Below the pieces are notes generated by a model, which made no database searches, was not told the DNA's origin, and worked only from the letters and a program-made list of their open reading frames with translations. The translations under genes were made by a program, and so were the position numbers. A stretch of DNA of 57,249 nucleotides from Chloroflexota bacterium (lineage in GTDB: Bacteria > Chloroflexota > Anaerolineae > Anaerolineales > Villigracilaceae): positions 1-57,249 of the forward strand of contig JACRBH010000204.1 in NCBI GenBank assembly GCA_016234535.1, given 5' to 3'. Below are positions 1-8,856 of this stretch, in pieces (position 1 is the first letter of the stretch; each line of letters opens with the position of its first letter).

Positions 1-2
1 AT

Positions 3-107
3 TTATACGATAGTACGCCAGAATATAATCGTTTATGGGCTCAACCGATTAATTGGTCATGGACTCGTCGCGACCTCCATAATTGGGTTGAGAAAAAATT
101 ATCCTGA
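3..107 (+). pseudogene. C-terminal tail of a probable IS630-like transposase (cut by window edge)
   Basis: Frame 3 is open from the window edge to a TGA at 105-107 and encodes 34 residues ending in RRDLHNWVEKKLS. The segment QPINWSWTRRDL resembles the Pro-Phe/Ile-x-Trp-x-Trp/Phe-Thr tail that I associate with IS630-family transposases. The start lies outside the window, so it could be intact or broken. The following 200 bases up to the DinB-like gene show no gene. Family assignment is from recognition of a short tail only; it may be another protein. Confidence 0.35.
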
Positions 108-304
108 CTATGTTAAATTACTTTTCAAACGCACCACTAGCACGGTTGAAAAATATATTTGGTTGCGGAAGTCCCGAGCGTCTAATACGCGCTTTGTTGG
201 ACTTATCGGCGAGAGGCTCACGAGAACTGTCTGCGTAGTTCAACAATCTGGTTTCTCAGTCTGGAGCATGCTCAGTCTCCACAGGATCAAAAGCCATGCT
301 TCAT

Positions 305-730
305 CTACACTGTGTATCGTTTATTCCAACTATCCGGGAAGGTAAGCCTGTTTCCGTAGACAAAGCGAATAAGCTGCCCATGATGCTGGATTTCGTGTTC
401 AAGAAGATCGAGCGCAAATTCAACTTGTATGTCAGTCAACGCTGCAAAGTCGATTTCGTTCATTTGCGTATGTGTCGCTTCCAAAGAGGCAAGCACAGAT
501 GGCTTAACGCGGGGCGTTGAGAGGCTGCACGAGAATCCTTTCCACCCGCCCATCACGATTGCTTTGGTATAACTTTCACGAGCACCAACGATACACCACA
601 ATTGACCTGCGATTCGGTTGGATGGCAGGCTTGGTAAATCCAAATTCAAGGAAGCTTCATCGAGGTGTACTACAAGATCATATGTTAATTTAAATGACCG
701 ATCCAATTTCGCCTTTAATTGTTGGTTCAC
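305..730 (-). CDS. DinB-like metal-binding four-helix protein
   Basis: This encodes 141 residues, the usual size of DinB/YfiT-like proteins, which are four-helix bundles with a three-histidine metal site. The C-terminal EHEIQHHGQLIRF carries the expected HxxxHHGQ-type metal histidines, and GQLWCIVGARESY matches the second-helix signature. The start is GTG at 728-730, supported by a GGAG ribosome-binding site 6 bases upstream on the - strand. Substrate is unknown; family members include thiol-transferases and damage-inducible proteins. It stands alone, with no operon partner visible. Confidence 0.7.
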   Translation of the reverse strand: MNQQLKAKLDRSFKLTYDLVVHLDEASLNLDLPSLPSNRIAGQLWCIVGARESYTKAIVMGGWKGFSCSLSTPRVKPSVLASLEATHTQMNEIDFAALTDIQVEFALDLLEHEIQHHGQLIRFVYGNRLTFPDSWNKRYTV

Positions 731-752
731 GTTTATCTCCTTAACTTACCAT

Positions 753-971
753 TTGATTCTGAAACCATATAAGAGTTACCGCCTGACGGTTTATGTTAGC
801 GGACTGCTCGGCGGAGCAATCTTCGCATGGTTCGCCAGTCCGCGCTGGGAGGTGGCTGGTATCTTTCCCAACTTTCACCTGCAAGATTCCCGCGAGTTCC
901 GTGAGGTCGCAACAGGGGCAGGCTTGGTAATCCTTATTTTTGCGGTGATGGCAATCTGGGGAATGTTTTAG
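753..971 (+). CDS. possible small two-helix membrane protein or gene remnant
   Basis: The 3' two thirds of an open frame encode two convincing hydrophobic segments (around VSGLLGGAIFAWF and GAGLVILIFAVMAIWGMF) separated by about 30 polar residues, then a stop directly before a strong terminator. No ATG starts this part; TTG at 753 would give 72 residues. A longer reading from 618 overlaps the DinB-like gene on the other strand and looks non-coding there. It could be a small membrane protein or the end of a truncated one. No family recognised. Confidence 0.3.
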   Translation: MILKPYKSYRLTVYVSGLLGGAIFAWFASPRWEVAGIFPNFHLQDSREFREVATGAGLVILIFAVMAIWGMF

Positions 972-986
972 AAACTATTGAGCAAT

Positions 987-1021
987 AAAAGAAGTCCCGC
1001 CTAATCGGCGGGACTTCTTTT
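987..1021. terminator. bidirectional intrinsic terminator
   Basis: A perfect 15-bp stem (arm AAAAGAAGTCCCGCC, 987-1001; partner 1007-1021) closes a 5-base loop and has A/T runs on both sides. It sits between the stop of the + strand membrane ORF (971) and the stop of the - strand permease gene (1024), so it can end transcription from both directions. Confidence 0.85.
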
Positions 1022-1023
1022 AT

Positions 1024-1980
1024 TTAGAGATTTCTGGTACTTCGCGGGTCAAAGGCATCGCGCAGGCCGTCGCCGATCAGGTTGATGCACAAGATGGTTA
1101 TGATGATGAAAAGGCTTGGGAAAACCCACATCCACCATGCGCCGCGCTGGATGAAGGATTGCGCGCTGGTAAGCATGTTACCCCATGAAGCAGTGGGAGG
1201 CTGTACGCCCAATCCCAGGAATGAAACGTAAGCTTCGTTAAGAATCGCACCTGCCAACCCTAATGTCGATGACACGATGATCGCGCCCATTGTGTTGGGA
1301 ATGAGATGACGGAAAAATATCCGCACATCACTTGCACCGAGGGATTTCGATGCGGATATATAGTCCATTTCACGCAGGGATAACACATTGGCGCGCACGA
1401 TACGGGCCAGATACATCCATGAGGTGGCGCCGATTACCACGATCACGATGGCAACACTCCCGCTATAACTATGTCCAAACACGGTGATGGTTTGCACATC
1501 CTTGCCAAGATATTTACCCAGGACGATTAATAAAAACAAGGAAGGGATGGACAGCATGGCTTCAGTGAAACGCATTAAAACAGTATCCACCCAGCCGCCA
1601 TAATAGGCGGCAACACCCCCCACAACCGCGCCCACGCTTACGGAAAATATCACAGAGAGGAAGCCGACGATCAGGGAAATCTGTCCGCCGTGGATCATGC
1701 GGGCAAAGATGTCACGACCGGTGCTGTCGGTCCCCATCCAATGCAACTGATTCGGAGGACTTAAGCGCGCCATGAGGTCCACTTCATTGGCCTTTTTATC
1801 GGTTACCAGAATGGAGCCAACGATGATAAAGAGCAACAAGAGACCAAACCCAACCATACCCCAGATCGCCAGACGGTGCTTGCTAAAGCGCCGCAGAATC
1901 AACTGTTGAGGAGTAAGGGGGGGAGCAATGATTTCTGTTTTGAGAATGGCAATATCAGAAGCAAGAGATTCAGAAGACAT
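1024..1980 (-). CDS. peptide/nickel-type ABC transporter permease, DppC/OppC family
   Basis: This inner-membrane permease subunit of a solute-binding family 5 uptake system has 318 residues, normal for the family. The N-terminus (about 1-35) is cytoplasmic, followed by a first membrane helix (about 38-60), the typical HWMGTDSTGRDIFAR segment that follows it in OppC/DppC proteins, and a BPD_transp_1 region with the EAA-loop SKSLGASDVRIFFRHLIPN. It is the last gene of an operon running binding protein, DppB-like, DppC-like, and starts 15 bases after the DppB-like stop. No ATPase genes are in the window, so they must lie elsewhere. Confidence 0.93.
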   Translation of the reverse strand: MSSESLASDIAILKTEIIAPPLTPQQLILRRFSKHRLAIWGMVGFGLLLLFIIVGSILVTDKKANEVDLMARLSPPNQLHWMGTDSTGRDIFARMIHGGQISLIVGFLSVIFSVSVGAVVGGVAAYYGGWVDTVLMRFTEAMLSIPSLFLLIVLGKYLGKDVQTITVFGHSYSGSVAIVIVVIGATSWMYLARIVRANVLSLREMDYISASKSLGASDVRIFFRHLIPNTMGAIIVSSTLGLAGAILNEAYVSFLGLGVQPPTASWGNMLTSAQSFIQRGAWWMWVFPSLFIIITILCINLIGDGLRDAFDPRSTRNL

Positions 1981-1995
1981 GTCATACTCCGGAGA

Positions 1996-2955
1996 TTAGG
2001 TTAAGCGAATGCGGGGGTCAACAAACGTATACACGACGTCAGTAATAATTGTGAACACCACAACAGCACTCGACGTGATCAACAGGATGCCAAGTACCAC
2101 CGGAAAATCACCGCGTTGTGCATATTCCCAAAACAGACGTCCCATGCCCGGCCAGGCATAAACCGATTCGGTCACCAATGCGCCGCCAAGCAGGCCTGGA
2201 ATATCCAAACCGATGATCGTTACGAGCGGAAGCGCCGCATTCCGTAAAGCATGTTTATAAAGCACTACACGGTTGCTGAGTCCCTTGGCTCGTGCGGTGC
2301 GAACGTAATCCTGTCCAAGGACTTCGAGAACACTCGTGCGAATGAAACGCGCATATCCGGCTGTTCCTATGATCACCAGGCAGGAGACAGGCAGGATCAT
2401 ATGTTTTATGTATTCTATGGGATCCTTTGGGTCCCAAATGTCCGCCCCGGTGGGTAGATATGGGAAACCCCATTCTTTAAATTTAACCGCAAAAATGAGC
2501 ATCGCACCCAGCGCGATGAAAAAGATCGGCATCGAAAAGCCGATAAATGAAAAAGTCGTGATTACATTGTCCAGCATTGAGTATTGCCTGACTGCTGACA
2601 GGATACCCAGGAATAGGGATATGATGATCGTAATAATTTCATACGTGAACATTAACTTTAGAGTGTTGGGCAAACGCTGTGAGATCATCTCTGCCACAGG
2701 TTGTTTTGAAAAGAAGGAATTGCCCAAATCACCTTGCAAGGCCAGCCCCAGCCATTTCAAATATTGGACGGGCATGGGTTGATTTAATCCCAGGCGTTCA
2801 CGCAGCGCGGCTTTATCCGCCGCCGACATGTTTGGGTTGGTGGCATATTGTGCAAGCGGATCAGCGGATAAACGTGTGAGAATAAAACATAGAACCGTGA
2901 TGATCAAAAGCGTAAAAAGCGCTTGGATGGATCGTCTGGCGATATAAGCCCACAT
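1996..2955 (-). CDS. peptide/nickel-type ABC transporter permease, DppB/OppB family
   Basis: This 319-residue membrane protein has the DppB hallmarks: N-terminal MWAYIARRSIQALFTLLIIT, the periplasmic stretch YLKWLGLALQGDLGNSF, about six membrane helices and the EAA-loop ARAKGLSNRVVLYKHALRNA. It forms the heterodimeric channel with the downstream DppC-like protein. A GGAGGC ribosome-binding site precedes ATG 2955. An intercistronic hairpin separates it from the binding-protein gene upstream, which suggests lower expression of the permeases. The ligand cannot be told from sequence; peptides, nickel or oligosaccharides are all possible. Confidence 0.93.
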   Translation of the reverse strand: MWAYIARRSIQALFTLLIITVLCFILTRLSADPLAQYATNPNMSAADKAALRERLGLNQPMPVQYLKWLGLALQGDLGNSFFSKQPVAEMISQRLPNTLKLMFTYEIITIIISLFLGILSAVRQYSMLDNVITTFSFIGFSMPIFFIALGAMLIFAVKFKEWGFPYLPTGADIWDPKDPIEYIKHMILPVSCLVIIGTAGYARFIRTSVLEVLGQDYVRTARAKGLSNRVVLYKHALRNAALPLVTIIGLDIPGLLGGALVTESVYAWPGMGRLFWEYAQRGDFPVVLGILLITSSAVVVFTIITDVVYTFVDPRIRLT

Positions 2956-2990
2956 AAGCGGCCTCCTAAGAAAGTCTAGGCAGTGTATAG

Positions 2991-3024
2991 AATAAGAGGC
3001 AGGGAAAATTCCCTGCCTCTTATT
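2991..3024. terminator. intercistronic hairpin between binding-protein and permease genes
   Basis: Arms AATAAGAGGCAGGG (2991-3004) and CCCTGCCTCTTATT (3011-3024) form a perfect 14-bp stem with a 6-base loop in the 87-base gap between the binding-protein stop (3043) and the DppB-like start (2955). The - strand has no long T run after the stem, so it more likely acts as a partial terminator or mRNA-stabilising element than as a full stop. Confidence 0.6.
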
Positions 3025-3042
3025 TTTATCGAGACTTACGAC

Positions 3043-4809
3043 TTACTTGACATCCCAGAGTTCGGCATTCCAGTTCATGTTGCTGAAGAAGCCAAAAGCG
3101 CCGGGCACGAAGCGATCAACATAGCCATACACGTTGGCACGGGCGTACATCATGACCACATAGTACTGATCGAAGATGTGCTTCTGCACCGCGTCAATTG
3201 CGGCCTTGCGGGCAGCGGGATCGGCAGTGGCATTTACGGCAGCCAATAAGGAATCCAATTCGGGATCGCAGAGATGGTAGCTGTTACCGCCTGAACCGCC
3301 ATTCTCAGCATTCGGAATGGTATCGCAGGAGAAACTGTCCATCACACCAGACATCGGATCAGGATAGAAGCCGGTTGTATAACCGCCCATGTCAAATTCA
3401 CCATGACCTAACAAACCGCCATCAGGATATGTGGCGAAGAAGGTGCCGGCGGGTGAATGGTTCGGCTTGAATTCAACGCCGATCTTGGCGAGGTCAGATT
3501 GAGTCGCGAGGGCAATATCCACGCGAAGCTGCTTGTCGGTGGTGTCGAAGGCGAAGGACAGCTTTGTATCCACGCCATCGCAATCGCCATGGCGGATGCC
3601 ATCATCACCGAGGGTATAACCGGCCGCCTCAAGCAAAGCAGCGGCTTCATCGGGGTTATAGGCGTCCGGGGTCAGGCTGCTGTTGGACCAGGATGAGTTC
3701 GGCCACTGAGTGGCGGGAACGGTGGTCTTGCCAGCGAGCAGGCTGTCAACAAAGGCCTGGCGGTTGATGCCGAGGGTAATGGCCTTGCGGACATTCACAT
3801 CTTTGAATGGGCAGAAACCAGCTTTGTCAGACTTGCCCTTGCCATCGACGCCTTCAGTAGTGCCGAGGTTGAAGAAGTAATGTTCGAAATCCGCACCGGG
3901 TACCACCTTGAGGTGGATGTCAGGTTCGAGTGCGCCAACGGTTTCAATATCGGATTCAGAGAAATCCGGGTACCAGTCCACGTCACCAGTTTGCAGGGCG
4001 GCGAGAGCGGTTTCAGGAGTCGGCACAAACTTGATATTGACAGAGTCAAGGATTGGGCGGCTGCCATAGAAGTTATCGTTTCGGGCAAGGGTCATGTGGT
4101 CGCCGGCGACCCAATCGGTAATAACGAAGGGGCCGGAAGCAACAGTCGGCTGGTGGATGAAAGGATCGCTTTCGAGAGCAGTCTTGCCTTCAAGAATATG
4201 CTTGGGAAGGATGGAGCCGGAGTTGTTGGGTCCCTGGGTGAAGAGGGTCTGCCATGGTGGGAAAAGTTCGCTGAAGGTGATGACGACGGTTGTGTCATCA
4301 GGGGTATCAATGCTGGCAATCTTGTCGTAACCAACACGGCTTAATGGAGCGTTCGCCGGATCCATGACAGCCTCCCAGGTGAACTTCACATCGGCAGAGG
4401 TGAGCGGTTCACCATCGGACCACTTGAGGCCTTCCTTGAGTTTCCAGGTGATGGTCAGGCCATCGGCTGAGACACCGCCGTTATCGGCAGAGGGAACTTC
4501 AGCGCCTAATTCAGTCACGAAAACGCCCTGATCATCCCATTCGCCCAAACCGACGAGTGTCAGCTGGGCAATCCAAATAGCATAGGACATTTGAGTGAAA
4601 TAGGGAACGACATTGTCTGGTTCCTGTGACCACGCACCAGTCGCAGACTTGGGTTCAGCAGCCGCGGGCGGTTCAGTAGCAGCAGGCGGTTCAACTGCGG
4701 GTGCATCGGTAGCAGCAGCAGGCGCTTGAGTGGCATTGCCACCGCAAGCTGCAAGCAAAATGCTGGCGAGCACTACCAACGAAAGTAGAACAGAAAGGTT
4801 TCGTTTCAC
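3043..4809 (-). CDS. ABC transporter substrate-binding lipoprotein, family 5
   Basis: This is the extracytoplasmic receptor of the peptide-type ABC transporter, 588 residues. The N-terminus (about 1-22) is a lipoprotein signal with the lipobox LAAC-G, followed by an Ala/Pro/Glu-rich linker (about 25-55) typical of Chloroflexota lipoproteins. The SBP_bac_5 region includes LKWSDGEPLTSADVKFTWEA and ARNDNFYGSRPILDSVNIKF. The start is GTG at 4807-4809 behind a very strong AAGGAGGAG ribosome-binding site. It is the first gene of the operon. The closing VPGAFGFFSNMNWNAELWDV is typical of dipeptide/oligopeptide binders, but the ligand is not assigned. Confidence 0.95.
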   Translation of the reverse strand: MKRNLSVLLSLVVLASILLAACGGNATQAPAAATDAPAVEPPAATEPPAAAEPKSATGAWSQEPDNVVPYFTQMSYAIWIAQLTLVGLGEWDDQGVFVTELGAEVPSADNGGVSADGLTITWKLKEGLKWSDGEPLTSADVKFTWEAVMDPANAPLSRVGYDKIASIDTPDDTTVVITFSELFPPWQTLFTQGPNNSGSILPKHILEGKTALESDPFIHQPTVASGPFVITDWVAGDHMTLARNDNFYGSRPILDSVNIKFVPTPETALAALQTGDVDWYPDFSESDIETVGALEPDIHLKVVPGADFEHYFFNLGTTEGVDGKGKSDKAGFCPFKDVNVRKAITLGINRQAFVDSLLAGKTTVPATQWPNSSWSNSSLTPDAYNPDEAAALLEAAGYTLGDDGIRHGDCDGVDTKLSFAFDTTDKQLRVDIALATQSDLAKIGVEFKPNHSPAGTFFATYPDGGLLGHGEFDMGGYTTGFYPDPMSGVMDSFSCDTIPNAENGGSGGNSYHLCDPELDSLLAAVNATADPAARKAAIDAVQKHIFDQYYVVMMYARANVYGYVDRFVPGAFGFFSNMNWNAELWDVK

Positions 4810-4812
4810 GTT

Positions 4813-4898
4813 TCTCCTCCTTAGAGAAATTGTGGGTTTTGGAGTACGGGGAAAATAAACAACTCTCTCCTCGTGCCTCCCGACAGGCGCAAATTATA
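4813..4898 (-). promoter_or_regulatory. leader of the peptide-uptake operon: strong SD and a -10 candidate
   Basis: On the - strand, TATAAT (4893-4898) lies about 72 bases upstream of an AAGGAGGAG Shine-Dalgarno (4813-4821) that precedes the GTG start at 4809. No convincing -35 hexamer is seen at the right spacing. The strong SD on the first gene fits high expression of the binding protein. Confidence 0.45.
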
Positions 4899-4912
4899 CA
4901 ACAAAATGCATC

Positions 4913-6025
4913 TTACCATACAGGCAGCGGATGCCCAATCCCATTTAACCCTACTGTGGAAGGGTTTTTTGGCCATACTCCGGCGATCTGCTCGGCGCAA
5001 TTCGGACATTTCCCCCCGCCCGTAATCTTATACTCGCGGATGATGTACCCGCTTCTTTTCACAAGCTGATAGCTGCACTTAGGACAATGAGTAGTTTCAT
5101 ACTCCCCGACATTTCCCGGTAAATTCCCCGCATAAACATACCTCAACCCCGCCTCGCGCCCGATCTCTGCCGCGCGTAGTAATGTCTTTGCGTCTGTATT
5201 ATCAGGTTCGGTCATTTTATAATCCTTGTGAAAAGCCGTCACATGCCAGGGAATGTCAATTGAAAGGCCCGCCAGGAAACGAGCCGCATCCCACAACTCT
5301 TTATTTGAATCATTGAAACCGGGAATCACCAGGGTCACAACTTCAACCCATAAGCCCATTTCACGCGCGCGCTTGATACCATCCAATGTATGCTGCAAAG
5401 TCCCGCCCAGCTTGCGATAATTCCTGTCGTTCATACATTTCAAATCCACTTTATATGCGTCAACATACGGGCGGATAAACTCCATCACTTCCGGCGTATT
5501 ATTTCCATTCGATACATAAGCGCACATCAACCCATTTGATTTTGCTGTTTTGAATATTTCAACCGCCCACTCGCTTGTGATCAACGGCTCATTATAGGAA
5601 GAGACAACCACTGAAGCTTTGGTCTTCCTCGCGTAATCCATCATTTGCGCGGGTGTGGTTCTTCTTATGTATTGTGCTGAAATATCAGAGGCCGGGTCGC
5701 GCATGGCTTGTGACGTCAGCCAGTTTTGACAATAACCGCAGTGATAATCACATCCCAACATTCCAAATGTCAACGCATTGGCGCCGGGCATGACGTGCGA
5801 AAAGGGTTTCTTCTCGATTGGGTCACTTTGTAATGCGGCCACATATCCCCATGGCACGCGTAATTTTCCGCCCTTGTTAAACCGCACCTGACAAATTCCG
5901 CGCTTGCCCTCACGGATCAAACAGCGGTGTCCGCATGCATAACAACGGATTGTGTCATCGGGCAGCGATTCATACAACTCCCCTTCAACCGTCAAATCAT
6001 CCAATACTTTTTCAAGCAAAGTCAT
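4913..6025 (-). CDS. amrS: AmmeMemoRadiSam-type radical SAM enzyme
   Basis: This 370-residue radical SAM protein resembles pyruvate formate-lyase activating enzyme relatives. The cluster-binding motif is C92-x3-C96-x2-C99 (GCDYHCGYCQNW). An N-terminal cysteine group (C28, C31, C35, C45) and two C-terminal CxxC pairs suggest extra metal sites. SYNEPLI is the SAM-proximal motif of activase-like members. The family belongs to the AmmeMemoRadiSam system, with Memo and AMMECR1 partners, which are not in this window. The natural substrate is not settled in my knowledge. It is transcribed alone, upstream of the peptide transporter on the same strand. Confidence 0.88.
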   Translation of the reverse strand: MTLLEKVLDDLTVEGELYESLPDDTIRCYACGHRCLIREGKRGICQVRFNKGGKLRVPWGYVAALQSDPIEKKPFSHVMPGANALTFGMLGCDYHCGYCQNWLTSQAMRDPASDISAQYIRRTTPAQMMDYARKTKASVVVSSYNEPLITSEWAVEIFKTAKSNGLMCAYVSNGNNTPEVMEFIRPYVDAYKVDLKCMNDRNYRKLGGTLQHTLDGIKRAREMGLWVEVVTLVIPGFNDSNKELWDAARFLAGLSIDIPWHVTAFHKDYKMTEPDNTDAKTLLRAAEIGREAGLRYVYAGNLPGNVGEYETTHCPKCSYQLVKRSGYIIREYKITGGGKCPNCAEQIAGVWPKNPSTVGLNGIGHPLPVW

Positions 6026-6040
6026 CGTATATCTCGTGCT

Positions 6041-6056
6041 GCGACATGAATGTCGC
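6041..6056. repeat. small palindrome, GCGACAT-type
   Basis: GCGACAT (6041-6047), two bases, then ATGTCGC (6050-6056) lie in the 130-base gap between the divergent amrS and mobA genes. A second copy with the same arms and a different two-base centre lies at 33920-33935, so this is a dispersed repeat rather than a local operator. Confidence 0.6.
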
Positions 6057-6156
6057 GGTACTGTTTATAATATGCCCATGTTACGTCGTGTCGCATAATT
6101 TGTCTAATCTATGTGCGGAATTTAATTTTAGTTTTTGATGAAAGGTTTATTAATCT

Positions 6157-6789
6157 GTGAAACAAGCGATAACTGTTGTCATTCAAGCAGGCGGCGCATC
6201 CTCACGCATGGGCGAGGACAAGGCCTTGAAACTTTTTCTCGGCCGCCCACTCATTCAACGCGTGGTCGAGCAGCTTTCTTCAATTGCAGATGAATTGATT
6301 GTAACGACGAATCGCCCCGCTGAGTATGCTTTCCTTAACGTTTCGACACGCCCTGCCAGGCAGTCAGCGCGCCTCATCCCTGACCTCAAGCCGGGGCGCG
6401 GCGCTCTGGGCGGACTCTACACTGCCATCGCGTCTGCCACGCATTCGCTGGTGGCGGTGGCGGCCTGCGATATGCCCTTCGCGAGTCAAATGTTCTTCGA
6501 AGGCGCGCGCAGGCTCATGGTCAAGGAAGAAGCGGATGTTGTTATCGCAAAAACTGATGAAGGCTACGAACCTTTCCATGCCTTATATCGCCGTGAGACC
6601 TGTCTTCCCGCAATCGAATCTGCAATCGAAGCGGATCAATGGAAGGTCATCGCATGGTTCCCGCAGGTAAAAATACGGACGTTGAATCCCGTCGAAGTTA
6701 AATCCCTTGACCCATCGGGATTGTGCTTTTGGAATCTAAATACTCCCGAGGAATTTGCAGAAGCAGAGGAACGCGCTAACGCACAATAA
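6157..6789 (+). CDS. mobA: molybdenum cofactor guanylyltransferase
   Basis: MobA transfers GMP from GTP to molybdopterin to give the Mo-bis-MGD precursor. The 210-residue protein has the nucleotidyltransferase signature AGGASSRMGEDKA (residues 11-23) and the metal-binding AACDMPF motif, and is the normal length. The start is GTG at 6157. It overlaps the 3' end of the convergent universal-stress gene by 14 bases. No other molybdenum genes are adjacent, and no molybdoenzyme is visible in the window. Confidence 0.9.
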   Translation: MKQAITVVIQAGGASSRMGEDKALKLFLGRPLIQRVVEQLSSIADELIVTTNRPAEYAFLNVSTRPARQSARLIPDLKPGRGALGGLYTAIASATHSLVAVAACDMPFASQMFFEGARRLMVKEEADVVIAKTDEGYEPFHALYRRETCLPAIESAIEADQWKVIAWFPQVKIRTLNPVEVKSLDPSGLCFWNLNTPEEFAEAEERANAQ

Positions 6790-7198
6790 GCACCGGGCAC
6801 GGCGCGTGAGACAAAACTTTTTGGCTCGTACTACCCAACAATAAACCAACCAGCCTGCCCAAACCGCGCGACCCCATCACGATCACATCGCTGCGGCGCG
6901 TGGTTGCCACATCAATGATGGCCTCAGCGGCATCGCCTTCAATGATCTCTGTGTGGATCTCACATGGAATGTTTCCCACTTCTTTCACTGCCCGATTGAG
7001 AACCTCTTCCGCTTCGATCTTTCTGCCGTCAATTGCATACTGCAAGTTTGGTTCGCCGAGATACGGGGGGATGAAATCGTATGAGACCACGATACGAAAC
7101 TCACTGGGTTTTATGGTGCGCGCCAAATCGGCGGCGGTGCGTGCGGCGTGCAGCGCGTGTTCCGAACCATCTACTGCCAGAAGAATCCTGTCAAACAT
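6776..7198 (-). CDS. universal stress protein (UspA family, ATP-binding type)
   Basis: This is a 140-residue single-domain Usp protein. I chose ATG 7196-7198 because GGAG lies just upstream on the - strand and MFDRILLAVDGSEHAL is the canonical Usp N-terminus; a longer reading from 7342 adds an unlike 48-residue leader and runs into the next gene. The C-terminal GSRGLGRLVGLLLGSTS carries the Gly-x2-Gly-x9-Gly-Ser/Thr pattern of ATP-binding members. It is convergent with mobA, the two stops overlapping. It probably has a role in stress adaptation. Confidence 0.9.
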   Translation of the reverse strand: MFDRILLAVDGSEHALHAARTAADLARTIKPSEFRIVVSYDFIPPYLGEPNLQYAIDGRKIEAEEVLNRAVKEVGNIPCEIHTEIIEGDAAEAIIDVATTRRSDVIVMGSRGLGRLVGLLLGSTSQKVLSHAPCPVLIVR

Positions 7199-7271
7199 AT
7201 AGTCTCCTTTTGTGTGGGGTACAATTTCAGTATACAATCTCTTTATATGAATTTCAATAAAGGAGCCTTGC

Positions 7272-8531
7272 ATGTCCCTTAATCTCGATTTGATCCGCGA
7301 ACAATTCCCATCTTTGAACCGCCCTGCTGTTTTCTTTGACAACCCCGGCGGGACTCAAATTGCAAAACAAAGCCTCGACCGCATCAATAAATATTTACTG
7401 GAAAACAACGCAAATCATGAGGGCATGTTCGAGACCAGCCGCAAGTCGGATGAGACCCTGCATGAAGCTCATGCGGCAATGGCGGATTTTCTGAATGCTG
7501 CGCGCCCCGAGGAAATCATCTTCGGCAATAACATGACCACGCTCTCCCTTTATTTTTCGCGCACACTGGCCCGTAACTTGAACGCCGGCGATGAAATTGT
7601 TGTCACGCGGCTCGACCATGATGCAAATATCTCGCCCTGGATGCTGGTGGCTGAAGATAAAGGCTGCAAGCTGACCTGGATCGATATCGATGTGGAAGAC
7701 GGCACCCTCAAGGTGGATGAATTCGCCAAAGCGATGGAACGCAGGCCGAAGATTGCCGCATTTGGATATGCTTCGAATGCGCTCGGCACGATCAACCCTG
7801 TCCGCAAGTTGACGAGGATGGCGAAGGAAGCGGGGGCGCTGGTTTATATTGATGCGGTACAGTACGCGCCGCACGGCCCCATTGACGTGCAGGACCTGGG
7901 CTGCGATTTCCTGGTGTGCAGCAGTTATAAATTTTTTGGTCCGCACGCGGGCGCATTGTATGGAAGATATGATTTGCTCGATGAGTTGAAGCCATACAAG
8001 GTTCGCCCCGCTTCAAATGAACTGCCTTATAAATTTGAAACGGGCACGCAGAATCACGAAGGCATCGCGGGTGTGCTGGGGGCGCTGGAATACTTCGAGT
8101 GGATTGGAAACCAGTTCGGACAGGAACAGGCCGAAGCGTGGAGAGAGGCGGGATTCTCCGGCCGCAGGTTGATCTTTAAGCAGGCGATGTCCGCTTTGAA
8201 GGCGTACGAGTTCGAGTTATCCCGCGCACTGATCGAGGCCATTCAGTCGGTGCCCGGCACGCGCATTTATGGCCTGACCGATATGAAGCGGCTGGATGAA
8301 CGCGTCTCCACAGTTTCGTTCACTTTGGATGGCAGGCATCCAAACGATGTTGCCAAACAATTGGGCGATGCGGGCTTTTATGTTTGGGATGGCCATTATT
8401 ACGCGCTGGCTGTTGTGGAGCGGTTGGGCCTGCTTGACTCTGGCGGCATGGTGCGTGTCGGCGCGGCGCATTACAACACATTGGATGAAGTTGCGCGTTT
8501 TGGAGAAGCGTTAAAGAAGATCGCCAGATGA
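7272..8531 (+). CDS. class-V aminotransferase, cysteine-desulfurase-like protein
   Basis: This 419-residue PLP enzyme is related to SufS/NifS. D194 and Q197 (YIDAVQYAPH) and the Schiff-base lysine K220 (CSSYKFFGPHAG) are in place. The proximal catalytic-cysteine loop of true desulfurases is not apparent, and the N-terminal PSLNRPAVFFDNPGGTQ matches the separate VC1184-like group of unknown substrate. The ATG start follows AAGGAG. No Fe-S assembly genes are near, which argues against a dedicated Suf role. The gene pair with usp is divergent, only 73 bases apart. Confidence 0.82.
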   Translation: MSLNLDLIREQFPSLNRPAVFFDNPGGTQIAKQSLDRINKYLLENNANHEGMFETSRKSDETLHEAHAAMADFLNAARPEEIIFGNNMTTLSLYFSRTLARNLNAGDEIVVTRLDHDANISPWMLVAEDKGCKLTWIDIDVEDGTLKVDEFAKAMERRPKIAAFGYASNALGTINPVRKLTRMAKEAGALVYIDAVQYAPHGPIDVQDLGCDFLVCSSYKFFGPHAGALYGRYDLLDELKPYKVRPASNELPYKFETGTQNHEGIAGVLGALEYFEWIGNQFGQEQAEAWREAGFSGRRLIFKQAMSALKAYEFELSRALIEAIQSVPGTRIYGLTDMKRLDERVSTVSFTLDGRHPNDVAKQLGDAGFYVWDGHYYALAVVERLGLLDSGGMVRVGAAHYNTLDEVARFGEALKKIAR

Positions 8532-8856
8532 ATAACGCTCAGAGTTACAGGACCGTTAGAAGTGGCTAAAAGCATGGGCAAGGAAAACCATTTACACTGA
8601 GAGTTCATAAAAATATAACTTCCCGCAACCTCGTCATTGCGAGGGAGATTGCTTCGTCGGGAAGTTCACCCTCCTCGCAATGACGGAAGTTATTAATTTA
8701 TCGACCCTGAGTCGCAGAGACACTGAAGCTTTTAAAGGTTTTCTCTGTGTTTCAATGTTTTCGTGGTTAAAAAAACAGGCAGACCCACAAAATTAGCCGC
8801 TCCCGACCGTTTGCCCTGAGCAAGTTCGATTTATGTTATGGTAAACTCCAATTTAT
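8532..8856. other. 325-base gene-free gap holding a CGTCATTGCGAGG palindrome
   Basis: Perfect arms CGTCATTGCGAGG (8632-8644) and CCTCGCAATGACG (8673-8685) enclose a 28-base centre containing a GAGATTGCTTCGTCGGGAAG tract, with outer AACTTCC/GGAAGTT matches. It is the first of six copies of a dispersed family in the window. The rest of the gap shows no ORF or obvious RNA. The last 20 bases contain the leader of the next gene, without a clear Shine-Dalgarno. Confidence 0.75.

Noticed and set aside
88..345. 85-residue + strand reading frame near the left end
   Set aside because: Composition looks non-coding and it overlaps the tail encoded in frame 3 and the end of the DinB-like gene; no ribosome-binding site.
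7272..8531. Bona fide SufS/IscS cysteine desulfurase
   Set aside because: The motif for the catalytic cysteine loop is not seen and no Fe-S assembly genes are adjacent.
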